Shown: positions 1-6,249 of the stretch, in pieces | How the letters are laid out: every line of letters begins with the position of its first letter | Position numbering within the stretch: position 1 is the stretch's first letter | Source of the DNA: Fusobacteriaceae bacterium | Lineage (GTDB): Bacteria; Fusobacteriota; Fusobacteriia; Fusobacteriales; Fusobacteriaceae | Direction of reading: 5' to 3' | Length of the DNA: 34,617 bases | Assembly (NCBI GenBank): GCA_031272775.1 | Contig: JAISTB010000008.1 | Location: 1-34,617 of the forward strand | Made by a program: the position numbers and the translations under genes | The notes under the pieces: generated by a model | What the model saw: only the letters and a program-made list of their open reading frames with translations | Told to the model about the DNA's origin: nothing | Databases searched by the model: none

Positions 1-23
1 CCGTGGTAACAAGTCAATGTCAT
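1..23 (-). CDS. Start of an unidentified gene running off the left edge
   Basis: Only the first seven codons are visible on the minus strand (Met-Thr-Leu-Thr-Cys-Tyr-His, then GG at the edge). The ATG at 21-23 is preceded by a GGGAGG ribosome binding site (plus positions 29-34) and about 30 bases further up by a full promoter, so this is very probably a real start. The product cannot be named from seven residues. Confidence 0.55.
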
Positions 24-62
24 GTCTGCCTCCCTTGTACCCGTATGGGGTTGTGTTGCCCT

Positions 63-91
63 ATTATATCATGTAAACCCGTTCCTGTAAA
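63..91 (-). promoter_or_regulatory. Sigma-70-type promoter of the left-edge gene
   Basis: On the minus strand TTTACA (86-91) and TATAAT (63-68) are separated by exactly 17 bases. A TGA before the -10 makes it an extended -10 promoter. The leader to the ATG at 23 is short and ends in a strong ribosome binding site. Confidence 0.75.
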
Positions 92-140
92 GGTTTTTTG
101 GCCTGAATCCGGAATTCGAACGCCCACCCCCGCGCCCACG

Positions 141-168
141 TAAAAAAATCAGGCCTTTCAGCCTGATT
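141..168 (-). terminator. Intrinsic terminator of the tRNA-Gly gene
   Basis: An 8-bp perfect stem, AATCAGGC (147-154) with GCCTGATT (161-168), has a 6-base loop. On the minus strand it is followed by a run of seven T (142-148, partly shared with the stem). It lies just downstream of the tRNA 3' end, as expected for a single-gene tRNA transcript. Confidence 0.8.
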
Positions 169-179
169 GACGTTTCATC

Positions 180-254
180 TGGAGCGGGAAACGGGACTTG
201 AACCCGCGGCTTTCACCTTGGGAAGGTGACACTCTACCACTGAGTTATTCCCGC
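180..254 (-). tRNA. tRNA-Gly, anticodon CCC
   Basis: The minus strand reads as a full cloverleaf. The 7-bp acceptor stem is GCGGGAA with TTCCCGC. The D arm contains CTCAGTGGTAGAG. The anticodon stem TCACC/GGTGA closes the loop TTCCCAA, giving anticodon CCC for codon GGG. The T arm contains GGTTCAAGTCC. A discriminator T and an encoded CCA follow (180-183). Length without CCA is 72 bases, normal for tRNA-Gly. It has its own promoter at 265-293 and terminator at 141-168, so it is a monocistronic tRNA gene. Confidence 0.95.
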
Positions 255-264
255 GACGTTATTT

Positions 265-293
265 ATTTTACCACGGATCGCCCTTTTTTGCAA
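265..293 (-). promoter_or_regulatory. Promoter of the tRNA-Gly gene
   Basis: On the minus strand TTGCAA (288-293) is 17 bases from TAAAAT (265-270), and the -10 is preceded by TGG (extended -10). The tRNA 5' end at 254 lies about 10 bases beyond the -10, so transcription would start almost at the mature end. Confidence 0.75.
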
Positions 294-346
294 GTCTCTT
301 TTTTGAAATCCCGAAAACGCCCGATTTCGCGGCTTTCTCCCTCCCC

Positions 347-1591
347 TTACTTGTATTCCCGGAACTTCTTTTCAAGCTCGATGGGCATCCATTTCTTGTA
401 AAAGTTGAGGATCGCGATGGCGGGCCGGTGATCGGGCCGCCGTTTCAGAAGCTCCCGGTATTCGGCCTCCATTTTCTTGACGCTGTCAAAGTCCCTGACC
501 TCGAAGATCTCGAAGAGCAGCCGCACAAGCTCCGTCTGGCTCTCGTCGGAGGCGCTGGTCTCCTTTCCGGCCTGGAAGGCCTTCAGCATATATTCCTTGG
601 CCTTTTCCATATTGTTGAGGTACATGGTGCATTTGCCCAGAACCGAAGCGACCCGGCAGGCCGTGGCCTGGTCGGAAAAGGTGATTTCCTCAAAGATATC
701 CCTTGTCCGGTTATAATATTTCTTGATGACGTCCTCTTCCCCGATATCGTAGCCGATCTCGAGCACGTAGCTGTACAGCTCGGCCTTCACTTCCTGGCTC
801 TTCCCCTTGGCCAGGGACGTGTATTCGGCGATGGCTTCGTCGTATTTGTTGAGCGTGTTGTAGAGGTTGGCGAGGCTTTTGCGGCAAAGGAAAAAGTCCT
901 GGTCGGTCCGGGCCTTTTTCATGAGAAATTTGAGCAGCTCCTCGGCCTCGTCTTTACGCTTGCAGCGGGCCAGCGCCCCCGCGTAGGCGATCCTGAGCGG
1001 CAGGAGTTTCGGGGACTTGTGGTCTTCTTCAACAAGTGTTTCTTCAAAATTTTCATAAATCCGAACGATTTCCCGGTATTCGCCGAGCCCTTCGTCTATG
1101 GCGAAGAGATCCGCCAAAATATCGGCGAGCCCCTGGGGCTTTTCGGCCGAGCGGTAGAAGTGCAGGCAGCAGATCAGGTATTTTCGCGCGCTTACGGGGT
1201 CTCCGGCTTCAAGGAACAGCCGGTAGATCTTGGCGGCCCAGTCGGCCCGTTTTTCTTCGGCCACGATGGAGAGCCCCTCGTCGAGGTCCCACTCCCGGGA
1301 GGCGATATCGGCGCTCCCGGCGTTTGTCGCTTCCGCGAGGTAAGCGAGGGCCTGGGCGTCTTTGCTCTTCAGGACTTCGTCGACGTTGATCCGGTCCCGA
1401 ATGCCGCGTTCTTTGAGGATTTTCGACATATTTTCGCACAAGAGTCGCGCGAGCTCCGCGGACATGCTGCGTTTCCCGGTCTCGATCATGCCGAGGGACG
1501 TCCGGGAAATGACCCCCTCCGAGAGCTCCACCTGCGTGATTTTGTATTTTTTCCGCAATTGCAGTAACTTTTCGCCCGGTGACAAAAACAT
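347..1591 (-). CDS. HTH (XRE-type) regulator with TPR-like C-terminus
   Basis: A 414-residue cytoplasmic protein. Residues about 6-65 form an XRE/Cro-type helix-turn-helix: a GEKLLQLRKKYKITQVEL segment, then ISRTSLGMIETGKRSMS as recognition helix and turn. The rest is all-helical with TPR-like pairs (for example NLYNTLNKYDEAIAEYTSLA near the middle and YLNNMEKAKEYMLKAFQAG later). The start is supported by an AGGAGGGAG site 6 bases before the ATG and by a promoter at 1656-1684. HTH plus TPR is the layout of RRNPP-type peptide-responsive regulators, but at 414 residues this is longer than most of those and no peptide gene is seen nearby. Similar HTH-TPR proteins act as cytoplasmic regulators with unknown ligands. 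It is divergent from the sugar transporter operon, which makes that operon a possible target; this is inference only. Confidence 0.8.
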   Translation of the reverse strand: MFLSPGEKLLQLRKKYKITQVELSEGVISRTSLGMIETGKRSMSAELARLLCENMSKILKERGIRDRINVDEVLKSKDAQALAYLAEATNAGSADIASREWDLDEGLSIVAEEKRADWAAKIYRLFLEAGDPVSARKYLICCLHFYRSAEKPQGLADILADLFAIDEGLGEYREIVRIYENFEETLVEEDHKSPKLLPLRIAYAGALARCKRKDEAEELLKFLMKKARTDQDFFLCRKSLANLYNTLNKYDEAIAEYTSLAKGKSQEVKAELYSYVLEIGYDIGEEDVIKKYYNRTRDIFEEITFSDQATACRVASVLGKCTMYLNNMEKAKEYMLKAFQAGKETSASDESQTELVRLLFEIFEVRDFDSVKKMEAEYRELLKRRPDHRPAIAILNFYKKWMPIELEKKFREYK

Positions 1592-1655
1592 GTTTTTCTC
1601 CCTCCTGACTCAGTATGGAATTTCCCCGCGGGAATTTTTTTGTTCTTTGATTCAA

Positions 1656-1684
1656 ATTATACATTATTTTTTTGCTTTTGTCAC
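1656..1684 (-). promoter_or_regulatory. Promoter of the HTH-TPR regulator gene
   Basis: Minus-strand GTGACA (1679-1684) lies 17 bases from TATAAT (1656-1661). The leader contains a near-perfect inverted repeat, AATTCCCGC/GGGGAAATT in minus sense (about 1617-1634), between the -10 and the ribosome binding site, which could be an autoregulatory operator or a hairpin. Confidence 0.65.
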
Positions 1685-1773
1685 TGATTTCTTTGGATAT
1701 TTTTAAAATTTCTTGACAGGTTTTGTTCCGGGGAAAATTCCTGTCAACTTTTATGGACATTTCCGGTCAATGC

Positions 1774-1787
1774 GAAAACGATTTTTC
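1774..1787. promoter_or_regulatory. Candidate LacI/cre-like operator upstream of the sugar transporter
   Basis: GAAAACGATTTTTC has 5-base arms GAAAA/TTTTC around CGAT and contains the AANCGNTT core typical of LacI/CcpA-family operators; the outer positions fit the cre consensus only partly. It lies 30 bases upstream of the -35. A second inverted repeat, CGTTTT/AAAACG (1797-1802 and 1811-1816), touches the -35. No LacI-family gene is in this window. Confidence 0.35.
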
Positions 1788-1816
1788 CGAAACGCCCGTT
1801 TTCCGGACAAAAAACG

Positions 1817-1845
1817 TTGACATGGAACGTAAAATGTGGTACAAT
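1817..1845 (+). promoter_or_regulatory. Consensus promoter of the sugar ABC transporter operon
   Basis: TTGACA (1817-1822), a 17-base spacer, and TACAAT (1840-1845) preceded by TGG (extended -10). It shows that the upstream ATG at 1836 is not a start, because it lies inside the promoter. Confidence 0.88.
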
Positions 1846-1874
1846 GGCATAAATTTCAGTCCCGGGGGTGTGAA

Positions 1875-3452
1875 ATGGAACGGCGCTTTATCCTGCAGAT
1901 GAAAGGGATCACCAAATTGTTTCCCGGCGTACGGGCCCTGGACGACGTGACCCTTGAGGTCCTCGAGGGCGATATTCACGCCATTTGCGGAGAAAACGGC
2001 GCGGGAAAATCCACGTTGATGAAGATCCTTTCGGGCGTCTATCCCCACGGCTCCTACGAGGGACAGATCTTCTACAACGGCCGGGATATGGCCTTCAAAG
2101 ACATCAAAGAATCGGAAAAGGCGGGGATCGCCATTATTCATCAAGAACTGACCAATATCCCCGAGCTTTCCATTACCGAAAACATCTTTCTCGGCAACGA
2201 GACCCTGCGGGGAGGGCTCATCGACTGGGACGCCCAGCGGCGAAAGACCGAAGAGCTCCTGGCCCGGGTGCGCCTCGATATCGATCCCGCAACGCCCATC
2301 AAAAACCTTGGCGTAGGCCAGCAGCAGCTGGTCGAGATCGCCAAGGCCCTTTCGAAAAACGTCCGCCTCTTGATCCTTGACGAACCGACGTCGGCTCTGA
2401 ACGAAACCGACGCGGCCAATCTCTTTACGCTGATGCGGGACCTCAAAAGCCGCAACATCACCTGCATTATGATCTCCCACAAATTGAATGAAATCGCGGC
2501 CGTCGCTGACGCCGTCACCGTTATCCGGGACGGGCGAACCGTCGAGACTTTTTACGTGGGGCCCGGGGGCCTCGACGAGAATAAATTGATCCGGGCCATG
2601 GTGGGCCGGTCCTTGGAGAACCGTTTTCCGACCCACGAGTCAAAGCCCGGCGACGTGATCTTTGAAGTCTCGGGCTGGCGGGTGGAGGATCCCAATATCC
2701 CGGGACGCCTGATCTGCAAGGATTCGAGCTTTTTCGTGCGGGCGGGGGAAATCGTCGGCTTCGCCGGTCTTATGGGGGCGGGGCGCACGGAGCTCATGCG
2801 CTCTCTGTTCGGGAAGAATTTCGGGATCTGCCACGGGGGGAGCGTCAAGATCCGGGGGCGCGAGGTAAAGCTCGAAAATGTCGATGCCGCCATCCGGGAA
2901 GGGCTCGCCTATGTGCCCGAGGACCGGAAGACCCTGGGCTTGAATCTTCTTGACACCATTCGCAAGACCTTTGTGGCGGCAAATCTCCGGGGGATCCTGC
3001 GGGGGCCGCTCTTAGACCTCGACCGGGAATACCAGGTGGCCGAGCATTACCGGGAGACGCTGGGCGTCAGGACCAAAAGCGTCGATAACGGGGTCGTTAC
3101 CCTCTCGGGGGGCAATCAACAGAAAGTGGTCTTGGGCAAATGGATGTTCACGGAGCCCGAGGTACTCATCCTCGACGAACCCACCCGGGGCATAGACGTC
3201 GGGGCCAAATACGAAATCTACAAGCTGATCCATCAGCTGGCGGATCAGGGTAAGGCCGTCATCTTCGTGTCCTCGGAGCTGCCGGAGCTGCTCGGCGTAT
3301 CGGACAGGATTTATACGGTCTGCGAGGGGGCGATCACAGGCGTTCTGGATGTCGGGGAGGCCGATCAGGAAAAGCTCATGCGGATGATGACGGATACGGG
3401 AAACCCGCTCGCCAAGGCGGGTCCGGCAAAGGGGGAGGCGCTACATGGATAA
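1875..3452 (+). CDS. mmsA: Sugar ABC transporter ATP-binding protein (MmsA/GguA type)
   Basis: A 525-residue double ATPase that would power monosaccharide import at the inner face of the membrane. The N-terminal half has Walker A GENGAGKST, a QQQLVEIAKAL signature region and Walker B LLILDEPTSAL. The C-terminal half has a degenerate Walker A (GLMGAGRTE), the signature LSGGNQQKV and Walker B VLILDEPTRGIDVG. One canonical and one degenerate site is the usual state for RbsA/MglA-type ATPases. The start at 1875 is chosen because GGGGG at 1864-1868 precedes it and because an in-frame ATG at 1836 sits inside the promoter. The end overlaps the permease gene by 8 bases. The permease and ChvE-like binding protein point to the multiple-monosaccharide group rather than ribose, but substrate cannot be fixed from sequence. 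Confidence 0.92.
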   Translation: MERRFILQMKGITKLFPGVRALDDVTLEVLEGDIHAICGENGAGKSTLMKILSGVYPHGSYEGQIFYNGRDMAFKDIKESEKAGIAIIHQELTNIPELSITENIFLGNETLRGGLIDWDAQRRKTEELLARVRLDIDPATPIKNLGVGQQQLVEIAKALSKNVRLLILDEPTSALNETDAANLFTLMRDLKSRNITCIMISHKLNEIAAVADAVTVIRDGRTVETFYVGPGGLDENKLIRAMVGRSLENRFPTHESKPGDVIFEVSGWRVEDPNIPGRLICKDSSFFVRAGEIVGFAGLMGAGRTELMRSLFGKNFGICHGGSVKIRGREVKLENVDAAIREGLAYVPEDRKTLGLNLLDTIRKTFVAANLRGILRGPLLDLDREYQVAEHYRETLGVRTKSVDNGVVTLSGGNQQKVVLGKWMFTEPEVLILDEPTRGIDVGAKYEIYKLIHQLADQGKAVIFVSSELPELLGVSDRIYTVCEGAITGVLDVGEADQEKLMRMMTDTGNPLAKAGPAKGEALHG

Positions 3453-4692
3453 AGTCAAACGGATTTTCGGCGGCAGGATCAGGCAATACAGCATGGTCGT
3501 GGCTCTCGTGGCCCTTGTCGTCATCTTCAATATCGCGTCGGGCGGAAGGATGGTCACCTCATCCAATTTCCAAAACCTGATCTCGGGCAATTCCTATGTA
3601 TTGGTTTTGGCCATCGGCATGCTGATGGTCATCGTAATCGGGCAGATTGATCTTTCCGTGGGATCCGTGGCGGGATTCTCCGGCATGGTCATGGCATTGG
3701 CGGCCCGGGATCTGCACTGGCCCTGGTGGTGCGCGGTGTTATTGAGCCTCGCCATAGGGGCCGCGGCCGGAGCCTGGCAGGGCTTCTGGCTCGCGCAGGT
3801 GGGCATTCCCGGCTTTATTACGACCCTGGGCGGCATGATGATCTTCCGGGGCGGCGTCATCTGGCTTTCGCGCTCGATTTCGGTCCCCGCCCCTTCGCAA
3901 CTCAAGATGTTTGGCGCGGGCTATCTGCCCGATTTCGGGCGGAATATCACCGGCATGAACAATTCCACGCTGGCTCTTGGCGTTCTGGCCATTTTGTCCT
4001 TCGCGCTCTCGCAGCTGCGCAGACGGCGGCGGGCAGCGGTCTTGAGCGGCAAGACCGAAGAACTCTGGCCCGTGGTGGTGCGGATCTTGCTCGTTGCCGT
4101 CGTCATCGCCTACCTGACCTGGATATTCGGGACCGGGCGTCCCGGCACGTCCTTTCCGGTACCGGGATTGATTTTGGCCGTGCTCGTCGTCATCTACCAC
4201 ACGATCACGCAACGGACCCGCTTCGGGCGGCATATTTACGCCGTTGGCGGCAACAAGACCTCGGCGGCCCTTTCGGGCGTCAACATCAAAAAAACCTATT
4301 TTCTCACGATGCTCAATATGTCCCTGCTGGCGGCTCTCGCGGGCATTATGTTCGTGGGGCGCTCAACGGCCGCCGGTCCCTCCGACGGGACCGGCTGGGA
4401 AATGGACGCCATAGCGGCGGTCTATATCGGCGGCGCGGCCGTATCGGGAGGCGTAGGGACCGTATTTGCCACGATGATCGGCGGGCTCACGATGGCGGTT
4501 TTGAATTCGGGGCTTATGCTGATGGGCGTCGGCGCCGACCGCACCCAGGTCATCAAGGGCTTTGTGCTTTTGGCGGCCGTAGCCCTCGACGTCTTCAACA
4601 AGAGCCAGGGCCGTCCTTCGATTATCGGCAGGCTTTTCCCGGCAAAGGAAAAACCCGCGCCCGAAACGCATGAATCCGGGGCAAAAACCTAG
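3445..4692 (+). CDS. mmsB: Sugar ABC transporter permease (MmsB/GguB type)
   Basis: A 415-residue polytopic membrane protein, the channel subunit of a CUT2-class importer. The BPD_transp_2 hallmarks are visible: LAIGMLMVIVIGQIDLSVGS in the first third, GAWQGFWLAQVGIPGFITTL next, then TRFGRHIYAVGGNKTSAALS and a late GGAAVSGGVGTVFATMIGG. The length (around 400, longer than RbsC/MglC at about 320-340) and the extra basic loop LRRRRRAAV fit the GguB/MmsB subgroup. The ATG overlaps the ATPase gene by 8 bases and has GGGGAGG upstream, so the two are translationally coupled. It would pair with the ATPase at 1875 and the binding protein at 4782. Confidence 0.92.
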   Translation: MDKVKRIFGGRIRQYSMVVALVALVVIFNIASGGRMVTSSNFQNLISGNSYVLVLAIGMLMVIVIGQIDLSVGSVAGFSGMVMALAARDLHWPWWCAVLLSLAIGAAAGAWQGFWLAQVGIPGFITTLGGMMIFRGGVIWLSRSISVPAPSQLKMFGAGYLPDFGRNITGMNNSTLALGVLAILSFALSQLRRRRRAAVLSGKTEELWPVVVRILLVAVVIAYLTWIFGTGRPGTSFPVPGLILAVLVVIYHTITQRTRFGRHIYAVGGNKTSAALSGVNIKKTYFLTMLNMSLLAALAGIMFVGRSTAAGPSDGTGWEMDAIAAVYIGGAAVSGGVGTVFATMIGGLTMAVLNSGLMLMGVGADRTQVIKGFVLLAAVALDVFNKSQGRPSIIGRLFPAKEKPAPETHESGAKT

Positions 4693-4744
4693 TCAGGAAG
4701 CCCGGCCGGCGGAGTTTTTCAAAGTCAAAAACGGCGATCGGGCT

Positions 4745-4750
4745 TATAAT
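4745..4750 (+). promoter_or_regulatory. Possible internal -10 before the binding-protein gene
   Basis: TATAAT lies 31 bases before the ATG at 4782, in the 89-base gap after the permease gene. No good -35 is seen at 17 bases (AAGTCA). An extra promoter here would give the excess of binding protein these systems usually need; support is weak. Confidence 0.3.
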
Positions 4751-4781
4751 AACAGTCTTATGACTTAAAAAGGGAGGTTGT

Positions 4782-5852
4782 ATGAACAGGAAAAAGCTAT
4801 CTTGGTGGTCATCGGCGCTGATTGTGGCGGCGCTGGCCCTGACCGGCTTCGGAAAGACCGTCGCGGCCGCGGAGGGATTTCCCGCCGACGCCGCCATCGG
4901 CGTGGCGCTGCCCTGGATCGGCACCCAGAACTGGGCCGAGGCCGATGAGATGTTTAAAACCGAGCTCAAAAAAGCCGGGTTCAAGCCCATCGTGCAGCAC
5001 GCCGACAACAAAGTGCCCCAGCAGCAACAGCAGATCGAGTCCATGATCCAGAACGGCGTCAAGGTCCTCGTCGTCGGTCCCATTGACGGATCCCAGCTGG
5101 GCGCGGTATTGGAAGAAGCCAAGGCCGAAGGCATCTATGTCGTAGGCTATGACCGACTTCTGGAAAACACGACGGCCGTCGACGGCGTCGTACAGTTCGG
5201 CAGCGTCAAGACCGGGGAATTGCAGGGTCAGGCCCTTCTTGACGGGCTCGCGAAGCTGAAGGGCAAAGGTCCCTACAACATCGAACTCTTCGGCGGCGGT
5301 CCCGCCGACCCCAACGCGCCCAATTTCTTCAAGGGCGCCATGAAGATCCTGCAGCCCAAGATCGACGACGGCACGCTGAAGATCGTTTCGGGCCAGAAGG
5401 AGTTCACCCAGTGCGCGACGCTGGACTGGGACAATTCCAAGGCCCAGGCCCGCATGGATTCCCTGCTTTCGGGCTTTTACGCCGACAAGGAAATCCACGG
5501 CGTGCTCTCCCCCAACGACGGCATCGCCCGGGCCATCATCACGGCTTCGGAGCAGGCCGGACAAAAGATACCCGTCGTTTCCGGGCTTGACGCCGAGAAC
5601 GAGACCGTCAAATGGATCTGGGAAGGCCGGCAGTATTCGACCGTGGCCAAACCCACCGACGTCCTGGTAGGAAAAACCATCGAGATCATCAAGTCTCTGC
5701 AGGCCGGAAAGGGCATGCCCGCCCCCGATACCACGACGCCCAACGGCAAGAAAGACGTGGGTCTCTATGAACTGGCGCCCCTGGTGGTGACAAAGGAAAA
5801 CGAAAAAGAAGCCTTCGCCAACGATCCCGGCCGTCTCGAGCTCCTGAAGTAG
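4782..5852 (+). CDS. chvE: Periplasmic/extracellular sugar-binding protein (ChvE type)
   Basis: A 356-residue solute-binding protein that would deliver monosaccharides to the MmsAB importer. It begins with a Sec signal peptide: basic NRKK, a hydrophobic stretch ending near LTGFG, and a likely cleavage after TVAAA (about residue 29). There is no lipobox cysteine. Peripla_BP_4 family features follow: VLVVGPIDGSQLGAVLEEAK, YDRLL, ELFGGGPADPNAPNFFKGAM, ATLDWDNSKAQARMDSLLSG, VLSPNDGIARAII, VVSGLDAENETVK and QYSTVAKPT. These match the ChvE/multiple-monosaccharide group. AGGGAGG stands 4 bases before the ATG. The gene is last in its operon, whereas the binding protein is more often first, and it is followed by a strong terminator. 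Confidence 0.9.
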   Translation: MNRKKLSWWSSALIVAALALTGFGKTVAAAEGFPADAAIGVALPWIGTQNWAEADEMFKTELKKAGFKPIVQHADNKVPQQQQQIESMIQNGVKVLVVGPIDGSQLGAVLEEAKAEGIYVVGYDRLLENTTAVDGVVQFGSVKTGELQGQALLDGLAKLKGKGPYNIELFGGGPADPNAPNFFKGAMKILQPKIDDGTLKIVSGQKEFTQCATLDWDNSKAQARMDSLLSGFYADKEIHGVLSPNDGIARAIITASEQAGQKIPVVSGLDAENETVKWIWEGRQYSTVAKPTDVLVGKTIEIIKSLQAGKGMPAPDTTTPNGKKDVGLYELAPLVVTKENEKEAFANDPGRLELLK

Positions 5853-5908
5853 GAGAGCGCGGCGGGAAACTCCGGCGCAAAAAGTCAAAAAAATCAAAAA
5901 TCAGCGCA

Positions 5909-5942
5909 AAAAGACGGAAAATTTCTTCCGTCTTTTTTTTTT
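5909..5942 (+). terminator. Intrinsic terminator of the sugar transporter operon
   Basis: A 12-bp stem, AAAAAGACGGAA (5909-5920) with TTCCGTCTTTTT (5927-5938), has a 6-base loop and an uninterrupted T tract to 5942. It lies 57 bases after the binding-protein stop codon. Confidence 0.92.
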
Positions 5943-6249
5943 GGAGACCGCCACAATGTGGAAATTTTCGTTCAAAGTGAAAACTGTTTTTGGTCGCTTT
6001 GTGTTTTTGTTTTCCCGGAAACAGTGAATTTTGATCAAAAAAACGGAGTCGTGAAAATTTTTTCAGTTCCCTTTTTGCGGAAAGTGTGCTATAATATAAG
6101 ACACATATTTTTATGCGGAAAAAATTTCCATTTTTGTTGTTATTGTCGTAACACAGAAGGCAGCAGCATTTTTTTCATTGTGTCCATATTTGCCGCATTG
6201 GAATAGAATCGAATAAAACCGAAAAGAACGGAAAAAAAGAAGGAGAACC
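5943..6249. other. AT-rich gene-free region and polA leader
   Basis: No credible gene is seen; a short open frame from 5958 lacks a ribosome binding site and runs through the polA promoter. The stretch holds a perfect palindrome TTTTGATCAAAA (6029-6040), an inverted repeat TGAAAA-TT-TTTTCA (6052-6065), the polA -10 (6090-6095) and a leader of about 150 bases. The leader ends in a GAANN-like pentamer pattern (6201-6240) and an AAGGAG ribosome binding site. Confidence 0.6.
6087..6095 (+). promoter_or_regulatory. Extended -10 promoter for the polA operon
   Basis: TGC-TATAAT is a perfect extended -10. At a 17-base spacing the -35 would be TTCCCT (6067-6072), which is weak, so the extended -10 probably does most of the work. 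No other promoter of comparable quality was noticed before polA. Confidence 0.6.

Noticed and set aside
428-1567. Long plus-strand open frame (379 codons) opposite the HTH-TPR regulator gene
   Set aside because: It is antisense to a gene with clear domains, promoter and ribosome binding site. It has no ribosome binding site of its own and reads as a low-information shadow caused by G/C-rich third positions.
1836-1874. Upstream ATG for the sugar ATPase gene
   Set aside because: It lies within the spacer and -10 of the consensus promoter (1817-1845), so it cannot be translated from that transcript.
5958-6206. 82-codon plus-strand open frame between the terminator and polA
   Set aside because: It has no ribosome binding site, unusual composition, and runs through the polA -10 and leader.
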